Assembly (NCBI RefSeq): GCF_021378075.1
Contig: NZ_JAJUOS010000001.1
Coordinates: forward strand, 1 to 64,000
DNA: 64,000 nucleotides
Direction: 5' to 3'
From: Rhodobacter flavimaris
Lineage (GTDB): Bacteria > Pseudomonadota > Alphaproteobacteria > Rhodobacterales > Rhodobacteraceae
Shown: positions 8,457 to 17,637 of the stretch, one piece after another
Layout of the letters: each line of letters starts with the position of its first letter
How positions within the stretch are numbered: the stretch's first letter is position 1
Program-made: the position numbers and the translations under genes
Notes under the pieces: model-generated
Databases searched by the model: none
Told to the model about the DNA's origin: nothing
Seen by the model: the letters and a program-made list of their open reading frames with translations, nothing else

Positions 8457-9272
8457 ATGAAAATACTCTTTCTTGGCGATGTGATGGGGCGTGCGGGGCG
8501 TGCGGCGGTGGTCGAACGGTTGCCGAAGCTGCGCGCGGACTGGGGTCTCGATTTCGTCGTGGTGAACGGCGAGAATGCCTCGGGCGGGATGGGCCTGACG
8601 GGGGACCATGCGAAGCTTCTGCTGGATGCGGGGGCGGATGTGTTGACGCTTGGCGATCATGCCTTCGATCAGAAGGACATGATGCGCGCCATCGAGGGCG
8701 AGCCGCGGATCATCCGGCCACTAAATTACGCGAAAGAGGCGCCGGGGCGCGGGGCGCGGCTGTTCGAGGACCGGCGCGGGCGCAAGGTGCTGGTGGCGCA
8801 GGTGCTGGGGCAGGTCTTCATGAAGCGGCCCTTCGACGATCCTTTCTCGGCGGTCGATTCGGTGCTGCGGGCGCACCCGCTTGGGGGGCTCGCGCAGGCG
8901 ATCGTGCTGGATGTGCATTGCGAGGCAACGAGCGAGAAGATGGCCATGGGGCATTGGTGCGATGGGCGGGCCTCGGTCGTGGTGGGCACGCATACCCATG
9001 TGCCGACCGCCGATGCGATGGTGTTGCCGGGTGGCACGGCCTATCTGACCGATGCGGGCATGTGTGGCGATTATCATTCCGTCATCGGGATGGAGAAGGC
9101 CGAGCCGATGCGCCGTTTCATCACCGGCATGGCGAAGGAGCGGTTCACGCCCGCCAATGGCGAGGCCAGCCTGAGCGGGTTTTACGTTGAGACCGACGAC
9201 GGCACCGGCCGCGCGAAGCATTGTCAGATGGTGCGCGTGGGTGGGCGCTTGCCCCAGTCCGCGCCGGTCTGA
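8457..9272 (+). CDS. TIGR00282-family metallophosphoesterase (YmdB-like)
   Basis: A 271-residue calcineurin-like phosphoesterase. Metal and active-site motifs are visible in order: FLGDVMGRAGR near the N-terminus, VNGENASGG at about 37-45, LGDHAFDQKD at about 65-74, and GTHTHVPTAD near 180. Bacillus YmdB, in the same family, hydrolyses cyclic nucleotides. The ATG at 8457 aligns with the family start (MKILFLGD); an earlier in-frame ATG adds only 12 residues. It may be cotranscribed with the cyclo-ligase, although a repeat hairpin lies between them. Confidence 0.9.
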   Translation: MKILFLGDVMGRAGRAAVVERLPKLRADWGLDFVVVNGENASGGMGLTGDHAKLLLDAGADVLTLGDHAFDQKDMMRAIEGEPRIIRPLNYAKEAPGRGARLFEDRRGRKVLVAQVLGQVFMKRPFDDPFSAVDSVLRAHPLGGLAQAIVLDVHCEATSEKMAMGHWCDGRASVVVGTHTHVPTADAMVLPGGTAYLTDAGMCGDYHSVIGMEKAEPMRRFITGMAKERFTPANGEASLSGFYVETDDGTGRAKHCQMVRVGGRLPQSAPV

Positions 9273-9354
9273 GCGTCGTCTTCGACGACAGCGCGCTTGT
9301 GCGGGCGCAGCGAGCAGCTAATATCGGCCCGAGCAACCGGCTTGACGAGGCATC

Positions 9355-11133
9355 ATGATCGAACTCCCGTTTTCCGAGACTGGCACCGCGGTCGCCGCGC
9401 TGGTCATCGTTCTGGGCATGTTCGTGATGTTCCTGCGCGAGAGGTTCCCGCCCGAGGTCGTGGCCATGGGCGGCGCCGCGACGATGCTGGTGCTGGGGCT
9501 GGTGCCCTATGATGACGCGGTGGGGATGCTGTCGAACTCGGCACCCTGGACGATCGCCTTCATGTTCCTGATCATGGGCGCGCTGGTGCGCACGGGCGCG
9601 CTTGACGCCATGACGCGCTATGCCGAGGCGCATATCTCGGCCCGGCCGGTGGTGACGGTGGTGATGCTGTTCGCGCTGACCATGTTCGCCTCGGGTGTCA
9701 TGAACAACACCCCCGTCGTGGCGGTGATGATCCCGGTCTTCATCCAGGTGGCGCGCAAGCTGGGTGCCTCGCCCTCGCGTTTCCTGATGCCGCTGAGCTA
9801 TTTCACCGTGATGGGTGGAATGCTGACGCTGATCGGCACATCGACCAACATCCTTGTCGATGGCGTGGTGCGCAAGGATGGGCTGGAGCCCTTCTCGATC
9901 TTCGAGATCCTGCCGCTTGGCCTGGTCGTGGCTCTGGCGGGCTCGATCTTCATGGCGCTGTTCGCCAAGAAGCTGGTGCCCGAGCGGCATTCGATGTCCT
10001 TCATGCTCGGCCAGCGCCCGAAGATGAAATATTTCACCGAGGTCGCGATCCCCGAGAACTCGGGTCTGATCGGCAGCCCGGTGCTGAATGTCGATGTGTT
10101 CAAGCGCGAGGGCGTGCGCGTCGTCGACGTGCTGCGCGGCGATGCCTCACTGCGGCGCGATCTGGCCAACGCGGTCTTGCAGGCCGGCGACCGGGTCGTT
10201 CTGCGCACCGAGATGAGCGAGCTTCTCTCGATGCAGCAAAACACCGACCTGCGGCTGGTCGACAAGCTCAGCTCGGTTCAGACCGAGACGGTTGAGGTGC
10301 TGATCTCACCCGGTTGCCGGATGATCGGGCGCAGCTTGGGCGAGCTGCGCCTGCGTCGCCGCTATGGTGTTTATGTGCTGGCCGCGCACCGCCGCAATCA
10401 GAATATCGGGCGCCAGCTTGACGATCTGGTCGTCGTGGTGGGCGATACGCTGCTGCTGGAAGGCGCGCCCGAGGATATTGGCCGCCTTGCCGCCGACATG
10501 GACCTTGTCGATGTCTCCAAGCCCACCGTGCGCGCTTTCCGCCGCTCGCATATGCCGATTGCGGTCGGGGCGCTGGCCGCCGTCGTGGCGCTTTCGGCCT
10601 TCAACGTGGCGCCGATCATGTCGCTGGCGATGGTGGCGGTGGCGGTGATCCTGGTAACCGGCTGCATCGACGCAGACGAGGCCTTCAGCTTCATCGATGG
10701 GCGGCTTCTGGCGATGATCTTTTCGATGCTGGTCGTGGGCGAGGCGCTGGACGCCTCGGGCTCGGTCAAGATGCTGGTCGATGCGGTGGCGCCCTTCCTG
10801 GCAGAGTTGCACCCGATGACGGCGCTGTTTGCCGTCTATTTCCTCGGGCTGATCCTGACCGAGTTCCTCTCGAACAACGCGGTGGCGGTGATCTACGCGC
10901 CGATCGCGATCAAGCTGGCGCTGGCGCTTGGGCTTGACCCGCGGCCCTTCGCGGTGGCGGTGATGTTCGCGGCCTCGGTCGCCTTTGCCACGCCCATCGG
11001 CTACCAGACGCATATGATGGTCTATGGCCCCGGCGGCTACCGTTTCTCGGACTTTCTGCGGCTTGGGATCCCGCTTGATATTGTCACGGGGATCGTTGCC
11101 TGCCTGATGATCCCGCTGATCTGGCCGCTATAA
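9355..11133 (+). CDS. SLC13/DASS-family permease with two TrkA-C (RCK_C) domains
   Basis: A 592-residue inner-membrane protein. The N-terminal half carries about six membrane segments including a family-type TSTNILVDG loop (IGTSTNI, about 160), the middle (about 225-395) holds two cytoplasmic RCK_C domains, and the C-terminal half has further membrane segments with the second-repeat signature [15 protein letters not shown] and [18 protein letters not shown]. Such proteins are sodium-coupled carriers of sulfate, dicarboxylates or similar anions; the substrate cannot be decided here. It stands alone between the phosphoesterase and yebC. Confidence 0.88.
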   Translation: MIELPFSETGTAVAALVIVLGMFVMFLRERFPPEVVAMGGAATMLVLGLVPYDDAVGMLSNSAPWTIAFMFLIMGALVRTGALDAMTRYAEAHISARPVVTVVMLFALTMFASGVMNNTPVVAVMIPVFIQVARKLGASPSRFLMPLSYFTVMGGMLTLIGTSTNILVDGVVRKDGLEPFSIFEILPLGLVVALAGSIFMALFAKKLVPERHSMSFMLGQRPKMKYFTEVAIPENSGLIGSPVLNVDVFKREGVRVVDVLRGDASLRRDLANAVLQAGDRVVLRTEMSELLSMQQNTDLRLVDKLSSVQTETVEVLISPGCRMIGRSLGELRLRRRYGVYVLAAHRRNQNIGRQLDDLVVVVGDTLLLEGAPEDIGRLAADMDLVDVSKPTVRAFRRSHMPIAVGALAAVVALSAFNVAPIMSLAMVAVAVILVTGCIDADEAFSFIDGRLLAMIFSMLVVGEALDASGSVKMLVDAVAPFLAELHPMTALFAVYFLGLILTEFLSNNAVAVIYAPIAIKLALALGLDPRPFAVAVMFAASVAFATPIGYQTHMMVYGPGGYRFSDFLRLGIPLDIVTGIVACLMIPLIWPL

Positions 11134-11145
11134 GCACCGCCCGAC

Positions 11146-11175
11146 TTGCAGGCACACCCCGGGCTGGACTATAGA
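11146..11175 (+). promoter_or_regulatory. Candidate promoter of yebC
   Basis: TTGCAG (11146-11151) and TATAGA (11170-11175) are separated by 18 bases and lie 37 bases before the yebC start codon. This fits a housekeeping sigma factor promoter, judged by eye only. Confidence 0.4.
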
Positions 11176-11211
11176 GGCCCGGAATTCACAGGTATTCCGA
11201 CGGAGAAGGTC

Positions 11212-11952
11212 ATGGCAGGCCATTCCAAATGGGCAAACATCCAGCACCGCAAGGGCAAGCAGGATGCTATCCGCTCGAAAATGTTCTCGAAACTGGCGAA
11301 GGAAATCACCGTCGCCGCGAAGATGGGTGATCCCGATCCCGACAAGAACCCGCGTCTGCGTTTGGCGGTGAAGGCCGCCAAGTCGCAGTCGATGCCCAAG
11401 GACGTGATCGACCGCGCCATCAAGAAGTCGCAGATGGGCGATGCGGCAGACTACACCGAGATCCGCTATGAGGGCTACGGCCCCAACGGCATCGCGATTA
11501 TCGTCGAGTGCATGACCGACAACCTCAACCGCACCGCCTCGAACGTGCGCAGCTACTTCACTAAGTCGGGCGGCAACCTTGGTCAGACCGGCTCGGTCAG
11601 CCACGGCTTCGACCGCGTGGGTGAGATTTCCTACCCCGCCACGGCAGGCGATGCCGACACCGTCATGATGGCCGCGCTGGAAGCGGGCGCGGACGATGTC
11701 GAGTCGGATGAAGAGGGCCACTGGATCTATTGCCAGGTCGAAAACCTCAGCGAGGTTTCCGAGGCGCTCGAACAGGCGCTTGGCGAATCGACCGAGTCGA
11801 AGCTGATCTGGAAGCCGCAGGTCAGCACCGAGGTCGATCTGGAAACAGCGCAAAAGCTGATGAAGCTGATCGACGCGCTGGAAGAAGATGACGACGTGCA
11901 GACCGTGACGCATAATTTCGACGTCCCCGAGGATGTCGCGGCGCAGCTTTAA
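11212..11952 (+). CDS. yebC: YebC/PmpR-family probable transcriptional/translational regulator
   Basis: A 246-residue protein that starts with the family signature [18 protein letters not shown] and keeps the three-domain YebC layout (TACO1-like). Family members bind DNA as regulators, and recent work links YebC proteins to ribosomes translating proline-rich stretches. The ATG at 11212 follows GGAGAAGG. In many bacteria yebC adjoins ruvC; here it is followed by a terminator and a 54-residue gene. Closeness to ruvX is not seen (that gene is 47 kb away). Confidence 0.95.
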   Translation: MAGHSKWANIQHRKGKQDAIRSKMFSKLAKEITVAAKMGDPDPDKNPRLRLAVKAAKSQSMPKDVIDRAIKKSQMGDAADYTEIRYEGYGPNGIAIIVECMTDNLNRTASNVRSYFTKSGGNLGQTGSVSHGFDRVGEISYPATAGDADTVMMAALEAGADDVESDEEGHWIYCQVENLSEVSEALEQALGESTESKLIWKPQVSTEVDLETAQKLMKLIDALEEDDDVQTVTHNFDVPEDVAAQL

Positions 11953-11972
11953 GCCCGCGCGTAGCCAATGAC

Positions 11973-11997
11973 GGGGCGCCTACGGGCGCCCCTTTGC
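11973..11997 (+). terminator. Terminator after yebC
   Basis: GGGGCGCC (11973-11980), loop TACG and GGCGCCCC (11985-11992) make a perfect 8 bp stem followed by TTT. Confidence 0.7.
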
Positions 11998-12036
11998 CGT
12001 TCATGGGGATGTTCCCCGAACCGAAAGTGAAAGACG

Positions 12037-12201
12037 ATGGATTACAGCAAATCCGGTGGCGCCAAGCAGGGCAAGAACACGCCGCGCCATTCCGAACACA
12101 ATGCCAAGGGCTCGGACAAGAACCCCTTCGGCAAGACCGAGACCAAGGCCGAACTGCTGGCCCGCATGAAAGCCGCCGCCGAGGCGCGCAAGGCCAAGTA
12201 A
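12037..12201 (+). CDS. Small basic conserved-type protein, 54 residues
   Basis: The frame encodes MDYSKSGGAKQGKNTPRHSE and then a Lys/Ala-rich segment ending in ARMKAAAEARKAK. It has no membrane segment or signal peptide and is strongly basic. The N-terminus is Gly/Ser/Asn-rich and probably disordered, and the last 20 residues could form a charged helix. Third-position codon bias matches neighbouring genes, which supports coding. The ribosome binding site is weak (GTGAAAG). I recall similar short proteins in Rhodobacterales but know no function. It ends three bases before the stop of the convergent argP-like gene. Confidence 0.65.
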   Translation: MDYSKSGGAKQGKNTPRHSEHNAKGSDKNPFGKTETKAELLARMKAAAEARKAK

Positions 12202-12204
12202 GGC

Positions 12205-13065
12205 CTAGACCTGCAACAGGACCTGCGCGGCCGCCTTGCGGATCGCGCGGGTCAGCGGTGCCAGTGGCGCGCGCAGGCGCCGCAGGCTTTGCCAGTAAAG
12301 CGGCACCTCAAGCGGCTCGGGCGACAGAGCCACAAGCCGGCCTGCTGTGATCGCGCGGCCCACCATCTGCTCGGGGTTCATTCCCCATCCCATGCCCAGA
12401 AGCGAGGCCTCGACGAAGCCCGCACTGGAGGCGATGCGATGCTGGGGCAGGGCAGGGCTTTGCCCGGTCTCGCGCCGTGCCCAGTCGTTTTGCAGCCGGT
12501 CTTTTTCATTGAAGACGATGGCCGGGGCCTCGGCCAGCGCCTGCGCGGTGATCCCCTGCGGAAAGTGGCGTTTGACGAAGGCGGGCGAGGCTGTAGCGAA
12601 ATAGCGCAGCGATCCGAGTGGGGTGACATCACACCCCGGAACCGCCGTGGCCGAGGCGGTGACGGCGCCGACCACCTCTCCGCGCCGCAGCCAGTCGGCC
12701 GAGTGATCCTGATCGTCAATCACCAGATCGAAGAGTTGCCCCTCCACCTCCGCCAGCGCGGGCAAGACCCAGGTCGCCAGGCTGTCGGCATTGACCGCGA
12801 TGCGAACGGTGGGGGCGGCGTCGTGCGGGGCGAGATCGGCCTCCATTAGCGCCACGGCCTCGGCGTGGCGGGCGAGGCGCAGGCCCAGCTCGGTCCCGGT
12901 GCAGGGCGTGCCGCGCACGATCAGCACTGCGCCCATTCGCTCTTCAAGCTGCTTGATGCGCTGCGAGATGGCGGGCTGCGTGACATGCAGTCGCCCCGCA
13001 GCGCCCTCGAAGGAACCTGTCGAGATCACGGCGGCAAGAGCCTCAAGCGCGGCATAGTCCAGCAT
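12205..13065 (-). CDS. LysR-family regulator, ArgP/LysG type
   Basis: A 286-residue LysR regulator: winged HTH at residues 1-60 (GSFEGAAGRLHVTQPAISQR then IKQLEERMG) and a LysR substrate-binding domain after it. It diverges from a LysE/ArgO exporter gene, the classic argP-argO or lysG-lysE arrangement in which the regulator senses lysine or arginine and activates export. An ATG six bases upstream (13071) is possible, but it would abut the AAGGA box, whereas the ATG at 13065 has proper spacing. A perfect inverted repeat covers this box (see 13074). Confidence 0.9.
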   Translation of the reverse strand: MLDYAALEALAAVISTGSFEGAAGRLHVTQPAISQRIKQLEERMGAVLIVRGTPCTGTELGLRLARHAEAVALMEADLAPHDAAPTVRIAVNADSLATWVLPALAEVEGQLFDLVIDDQDHSADWLRRGEVVGAVTASATAVPGCDVTPLGSLRYFATASPAFVKRHFPQGITAQALAEAPAIVFNEKDRLQNDWARRETGQSPALPQHRIASSAGFVEASLLGMGWGMNPEQMVGRAITAGRLVALSPEPLEVPLYWQSLRRLRAPLAPLTRAIRKAAAQVLLQV

Positions 13066-13073
13066 AAGCATTC

Positions 13074-13098
13074 CTTATTTTGGATAACACAAAATAAG
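13074..13098. promoter_or_regulatory. Perfect 9+9 bp inverted repeat, candidate ArgP/LysG operator
   Basis: CTTATTTTG at 13074-13082 and CAAAATAAG at 13090-13098 are exact reverse complements with a 7-base spacer. The A/T-rich palindrome stands out in a GC-rich region. It lies in the 80-base gap between the divergent regulator and exporter genes and overlaps the AAGG of the regulator's ribosome binding site, as expected for a LysR-family site that also represses its own gene. Confidence 0.65.
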
Positions 13099-13145
13099 TC
13101 GCATGAAATCGCGGCGCCGGCTAGGGAAAAGCCCGGAGGTGCCAC

Positions 13146-13748
13146 ATGGTTTTCGTTTCTGGCTTCAAGCTGACCCTGGGATTGATCGTCGCGATTGGGG
13201 CGCAGAACGCCTTCGTTCTGCGCCAAGGCCTGCGGCGCGAGCATGTGCTGCCCGTCGCGTTGTTCTGCGCGGCCTCGGATGCGGCGCTGATCGCGCTTGG
13301 GGTTTCGGGCTTTGCGGTGGCGACCCGCTCGGCCCCCTGGCTGGCCGAGGCGCTCCGGTGGGGCGGGGTCGCGTTCCTGCTGTGGTATGGCGCGCGCGCG
13401 GCACTGGCCGCCTGGCGTGGCGGCGAGGCGCTTGAGGCCACGAATGGCGGCAAGCAAAGCCTGCGTACGGTGATGCTGACGCTGGCGGCGATCACCTGGG
13501 CCAATCCGCATGTCTGGCTGGATACCGTCGTGCTGATCGGTGCGGTCTCGGCGCAGTTTCCGGGGCAGGGGCTGGTCTTCTGGGCGGGGGCATCGGCGGC
13601 CTCGTTCTCGTTCTTCATGGCGCTGGCATATGGCGCGCGGCTTCTGGCGCCGCTGTTCGCGCGACCCGTGGCTTGGCGCGTACTCGAGGCTTGTGTGGCG
13701 CTGATCCTTTGGTCTGTCGCGGCCAAGCTGATCTGGGGCGGGCTGTAA
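13146..13748 (+). CDS. LysE/ArgO-family basic amino acid exporter
   Basis: A 200-residue inner-membrane protein with about six hydrophobic segments. The N-terminal GFKLTLGLIVAIGAQNAFVL and the later TWANPHVWLDTVVLIG are LysE/ArgO hallmarks. It exports lysine and/or arginine when these build up. Start supported by GGAGG. The divergent LysR gene and shared palindrome at 13074 predict amino-acid-induced expression. Which amino acid is exported cannot be decided from sequence. Confidence 0.92.
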   Translation: MVFVSGFKLTLGLIVAIGAQNAFVLRQGLRREHVLPVALFCAASDAALIALGVSGFAVATRSAPWLAEALRWGGVAFLLWYGARAALAAWRGGEALEATNGGKQSLRTVMLTLAAITWANPHVWLDTVVLIGAVSAQFPGQGLVFWAGASAASFSFFMALAYGARLLAPLFARPVAWRVLEACVALILWSVAAKLIWGGL

Positions 13749-13800
13749 CCCATACAATCAGGGCCTTGCGGGGCGCTGCGGGATCGGATCATCTGGCGCG

Positions 13801-14712
13801 ATGAACGCACACGCCCCCTCGCAGGATCGGCCCGTGCTGGGTGTGATGTGGATGCTGGCCACGACGCTCAGCTTTACGGGCGTCAATGTCATCGTCCACC
13901 ATCTTGGCGCCGATCTGCCCGCAGCGCAGACCTCGTTCGTGCGGTTCCTTTGGGGGATCCTGTTCGTGGCGCCGGCGATCTGGCAGTTGCGCAAGATGCG
14001 GTTCTCGGCGCGGATCTGGGGGCTGTTCGGGCTGCGCGGCGCGACGCAGGCGCTGGCGGTGCTGCTGTGGTTCTACGCCATGGCGCGGATCCCAATCGCC
14101 GATGTCACCGCCATCGGCTACCTTAACCCGATCGTCGTGACGCTTGGCGGCGCGCTTTTGCTGGGCGAGGGCTTTGCCTGGCGCCGGGGCGCGGCCATCG
14201 CGGTCGCGCTTATCGGCGCGCTGATCATCCTGCGCCCAGGCCTGCGCGAGGTCGCGCCGGGCCATGTCGCGCAGCTTGGCGCTGCGATCTTCTTCGGGCT
14301 GGCCTATCTGGTCGCCAAGCACCTCAGCGCCCATACGCCGGCCAGCATCATCGTGGCGCTGATGACGCTGAGCATTACGCTCTGCCTTGCGCCTTTCGCC
14401 ATCGCCGTCTGGCAGCCCATGAACCTGAACGAGACGCTCTGGCTGGGCCTGACGGCGGTTTTCGCGACTTTGGCGCATTACTGCATGACCCGTGCCTTTG
14501 CCTGTGCGCCGGTGACGGTGACACAGCCGGTGGCCTTCCTGCAACTTGTCTTCGGCTCGACCGCAGGCCTGCTGCTGTTTGGCGAGCATATCGACCCCTA
14601 TGTGCTGCTTGGCGGCGGCATGATCATCGGGGCGGTCAGCTATGTGACATGGCGCGAGGCCAAAATGAAACGCCGGGGGGTGACCCCGGCGATTCCGCAG
14701 ACCAAGGTCTGA
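13801..14712 (+). CDS. EamA/DMT-family permease
   Basis: A 303-residue drug/metabolite superfamily transporter with ten predicted membrane segments in two EamA repeats (about 12-145 and 160-290). The C-terminal VTWREAKMKRRG tail is cytoplasmic. It follows the exporter gene by about 50 bases and could be cotranscribed with it. Substrate unknown; family members export amino acids and other small molecules. Its stop lies three bases from the stop of the convergent choV. Confidence 0.88.
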   Translation: MNAHAPSQDRPVLGVMWMLATTLSFTGVNVIVHHLGADLPAAQTSFVRFLWGILFVAPAIWQLRKMRFSARIWGLFGLRGATQALAVLLWFYAMARIPIADVTAIGYLNPIVVTLGGALLLGEGFAWRRGAAIAVALIGALIILRPGLREVAPGHVAQLGAAIFFGLAYLVAKHLSAHTPASIIVALMTLSITLCLAPFAIAVWQPMNLNETLWLGLTAVFATLAHYCMTRAFACAPVTVTQPVAFLQLVFGSTAGLLLFGEHIDPYVLLGGGMIIGAVSYVTWREAKMKRRGVTPAIPQTKV

Positions 14713-14715
14713 CGA

Positions 14716-15765
14716 TCAGGCGCCCATGCCGCCGCGCGGGTCAATCAGCCGCCCGATGACGCCCTCGCGCGTGATCCGACGGCCATCGCTCAGGGCCACG
14801 GCCGGAACGGAGCGCAGCATCTCCATCACGTCTTTCACAGGCGTATCAAGCTCCAGCGCCGGGCCATCGGCGGGGCCGGACTCGGCCAGATCCTCGGCGG
14901 TCAGCACGCCAAGCGGGTTCATATGCGCAACGAAATCAGCGACATAGTCGTTGACCGGGTTGGCGATGATCTCGCGCGCCGTGCCAAGCTGGACGATGCG
15001 TCCGCCCTCCATCAGGGCGATGCGGTTGCCTAGCTTGAAGGCCTCATCTAGGTCGTGGCTGACGAAGATGATCGTGCGCTTGAGGGTCGATTGCAGTTCC
15101 AGCAACTCGTCCTGCAACTTGGCTCGGATCAGCGGATCGAGGGCCGAGAAGGGCTCGTCCATCAGCAGGATCGGCGCTTCGGTCGCGAAGGCGCGGGCCA
15201 GACCCACGCGCTGCTGCATCCCGCCCGACAGCTCCCCCACCTTGCGCTCGGCCCAGTTCGACAGGCCGACGAGTTCAAGCTGCGTGTCAACGCGTTCGTG
15301 CCGCTCGGCCTTGGACATGCCGTCGAGTTCCAGCCCGAGGCCGACATTCTCGCGCACCGTGCGCCAGGGCAGCAGGCCGAATTGCTGGAAGACCATGGCG
15401 ACGCGGTGCAGCCGGATGCGACGCAGGGTGGCCGGGTCGGCATGGGTGACATCCACTAGCGCGTTGCCGTCGCAGACATGCACGGCGCCGCGGCAGACCG
15501 GGTTGAGCCCGTTCACCGCGCGCAGAAGCGTGGATTTGCCCGAGCCTGACAGGCCCATCAGCACGAGGATCTCGCCCTCCGCCACGTCGAGCGAGCAGTC
15601 ATGCACACCCAGAACCTGGCCGGTGGCCTTCTGGATCTCGGACCGGGTCAGACCCTGATCCATCAGCGGCAGGGCGCGATCAGCATGGTCGCCGAAGACA
15701 ATGGAAACATTGTCGAATTTGACGGCGACGCCTGCGGTTTGCTTGGGATCGGTCGTTTGGGTCAT
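14716..15765 (-). CDS. choV: Choline/glycine betaine ABC transporter, ATP-binding subunit
   Basis: A 349-residue ATPase of the ProV/OpuAA type. Walker A GLSGSGKST lies at about 70-78, the ABC signature LSGGMQQR at about 176-183 and Walker B ILLMDEPFSALD just after; a C-terminal regulatory region follows but without an obvious full CBS pair. It energises choline uptake with ChoW and ChoX. Its start overlaps the choW stop by four bases (ATGA type), so the two are coupled. Choline versus betaine preference is inferred from the adjacent bet genes. Confidence 0.93.
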   Translation of the reverse strand: MTQTTDPKQTAGVAVKFDNVSIVFGDHADRALPLMDQGLTRSEIQKATGQVLGVHDCSLDVAEGEILVLMGLSGSGKSTLLRAVNGLNPVCRGAVHVCDGNALVDVTHADPATLRRIRLHRVAMVFQQFGLLPWRTVRENVGLGLELDGMSKAERHERVDTQLELVGLSNWAERKVGELSGGMQQRVGLARAFATEAPILLMDEPFSALDPLIRAKLQDELLELQSTLKRTIIFVSHDLDEAFKLGNRIALMEGGRIVQLGTAREIIANPVNDYVADFVAHMNPLGVLTAEDLAESGPADGPALELDTPVKDVMEMLRSVPAVALSDGRRITREGVIGRLIDPRGGMGA

Positions 15766-16601
15766 TTGCGGCCTCCCACGCGCAGCATCCGGTCAAGGAT
15801 GATCGCGACGACAACGATAATGAAGCCCGATTCAAAGCCGAGCGCGGTGTTGACCGAGTTCAGCGCCCGCACGACCGGCACGCCAAGCCCGTTCGCGCCG
15901 ACCAGTGCGGCGATCACTACCATCGAGAGCGATAGCATGATCGTCTGGTTTAGCCCCGCCATGATCTGCGGCGTGGCATAGGGCAGTTCGACCTTCCAAA
16001 GCACCTGCCGGGGCGTGCCGCCGAAGGCACGGGCGGCCTCGAGCAGTGCCTCGGGGGTCGAGGAGACGCCAAGATGCGTCAGGCGAATGGGGGCGGGCAG
16101 CACGAAGATCACCGTGGCGATCAGGCCCGGCACCATGCCGATGCCGAAGAAGACGATGGCCGGGATCAGATAGACGAAGGTCGGCAGCGTCTGCATCAGG
16201 TCAAGGATCGGCTGCATGAAGGCGAACAGGCGCGGGCGATGCGCCGCAGCAATGCCGATCGGCACGCCGATGGCCATACACACCACGCAGGCCGACAGCA
16301 CGAGCGTGAGGCTCTCGGTCGTGTTCTTCCAGTATCCCTGATTGAGGATGAACATGAACCCGAGCAGAACCAGCAGGGCGGTCTTCCAGTTGCGTTGCAT
16401 GACATAGGTGAAGCCGACGAAAACGGCGATGATCACCAAGGGGTGCGGGGTCTGCAAGACCCAGAGGATCGCGTCGATCAGCCCTTGCATCAGGGCCGCG
16501 AGCGTATCGAAAAAGGCGCCGGCATTGTCCTTGAGCCAGTCGAAAACGAGCTTCGCGGTTTTGCCGACAGGTATCTTGTGGGCCGTAAGCCACTCCATCA
16601 C
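15762..16601 (-). CDS. choW: Choline/glycine betaine ABC transporter, permease subunit
   Basis: A 279-residue inner-membrane permease of the ProW/OpuAB type. It has about six or seven hydrophobic segments and the binding-protein-dependent transport loop EAARAFGGTPRQVLWKVELP. It is second in the choX-choW-choV unit on the minus strand. A strong stem-loop separates it from choX, which may lower its expression relative to the binding protein. Confidence 0.93.
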   Translation of the reverse strand: MMEWLTAHKIPVGKTAKLVFDWLKDNAGAFFDTLAALMQGLIDAILWVLQTPHPLVIIAVFVGFTYVMQRNWKTALLVLLGFMFILNQGYWKNTTESLTLVLSACVVCMAIGVPIGIAAAHRPRLFAFMQPILDLMQTLPTFVYLIPAIVFFGIGMVPGLIATVIFVLPAPIRLTHLGVSSTPEALLEAARAFGGTPRQVLWKVELPYATPQIMAGLNQTIMLSLSMVVIAALVGANGLGVPVVRALNSVNTALGFESGFIIVVVAIILDRMLRVGGRK

Positions 16602-16627
16602 GCGGTTTCTCCCTTGAGCGCGTGGGC

Positions 16628-16654
16628 GGTGTGCGGCGGGTCGCGCCGCACACC
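16628..16654 (-). promoter_or_regulatory. Intercistronic 11 bp stem-loop between choX and choW
   Basis: GGTGTGCGGCG (16628-16638) and CGCCGCACACC (16644-16654) pair perfectly around a 5-base loop, only 10 bases past the choX stop. No T-run follows, so it resembles an mRNA-stabilising or attenuating structure such as those after other binding-protein genes rather than a full terminator. Confidence 0.65.
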
Positions 16655-16664
16655 TGGTCCGGGG

Positions 16665-17594
16665 TTACTTCAGCGCGGCGGTCACGGCGGCCACGGCATC
16701 GCCGCCGTCCTTGGTGGTCACGCCCTCAAGCCAGGGGCCGAGCACCTCGGGATGGGCGGCCAGCCAGGCCTTGGCGGCGGCGGCCGGGTCTTCGCCCTCG
16801 TTGAGGATCGCGCCCATGATCTCGTTCTCCATCGCGAGCGAGAATTCGAGGTTTTCCAGCAGCTTACCGGTGTTTGCGCAATCGGCAACATAGCCCTTGC
16901 GCACGTTCGTCGCCACCTCGGCGCCGCCGAAGTTCGGGCCGAAGAAATCGTCGCCGCCCGCAAGGTAGGTCATGTCGAAATTGGCGTTCATCGGATGCGG
17001 TTCCCAGCCGAGGAAGATCACCGGCTTGCCCGCCTTGTCGGCGCGCTCGACCTGGGCCAGCATCCCCTGTTCCGAGCTTTCCACGACCTCGAAGCCGGTC
17101 AGGCCGAAGGCGTCTGCGCCGATCATGTCCATGATCAGGCGGTTGCCGTCATTACCCGGCTCGATGCCGTAGATCTTGCCCTCAAGCGCATCCTTGTTCG
17201 CGGCGATGTCGGCGAAATCCTTGATGCCAAGGGCCGCGCCCGCAGCGTTGGTTGCCAGCGTGTATTTCGCGCCCACAAGGTTGGTGCGAACCGTCTCGAC
17301 CGTGCCGTTGTCGCGGTAGGGGGCGATGTCGGCCTCCATGGTCGGCATCCAGTTGCCAAGGAACACGTCCACGTCGCCGGTCGAGAGCGCGGTGTAGGTC
17401 ACCGGCACCGAGAGCAGCTTAATGTCGGTCTCATAGCCGAGCGCCTGCAGGACGGTGGTGGTGACGGCGGTGGTGGCGGTGATGTCGGTCCAGCCCACAT
17501 CCGAGAAGGTCACCTTGTCGCAGCCAGCGGCACCCGCGGCCGAGGTCAGCGCGATGCTGGCGGCGCCCGCCAGCAGGATGGAACGAAGGGTCAT
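16665..17594 (-). CDS. choX: Choline/glycine betaine periplasmic substrate-binding protein
   Basis: A 309-residue binding protein of the OpuAC/ProX type. The first 23 residues are a signal peptide (MTLRSILLAGAASIALTSAA, cleavage near AGAAG). The mature part includes GWTDITATTAV, DVFLGNWMPTME and FLGWEPHPMN; the aromatic residues in these stretches fit the usual cage for quaternary amines. First gene of choXWV, divergent from betI. ChoX in Sinorhizobium binds choline with high affinity; that specificity is inferred here from the gene context. Confidence 0.93.
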   Translation of the reverse strand: MTLRSILLAGAASIALTSAAGAAGCDKVTFSDVGWTDITATTAVTTTVLQALGYETDIKLLSVPVTYTALSTGDVDVFLGNWMPTMEADIAPYRDNGTVETVRTNLVGAKYTLATNAAGAALGIKDFADIAANKDALEGKIYGIEPGNDGNRLIMDMIGADAFGLTGFEVVESSEQGMLAQVERADKAGKPVIFLGWEPHPMNANFDMTYLAGGDDFFGPNFGGAEVATNVRKGYVADCANTGKLLENLEFSLAMENEIMGAILNEGEDPAAAAKAWLAAHPEVLGPWLEGVTTKDGGDAVAAVTAALK

Positions 17595-17637
17595 TTCAGT
17601 CTCCCTAGTTAGCCCAGTTGTGGTTCAGGCGTTTTTT

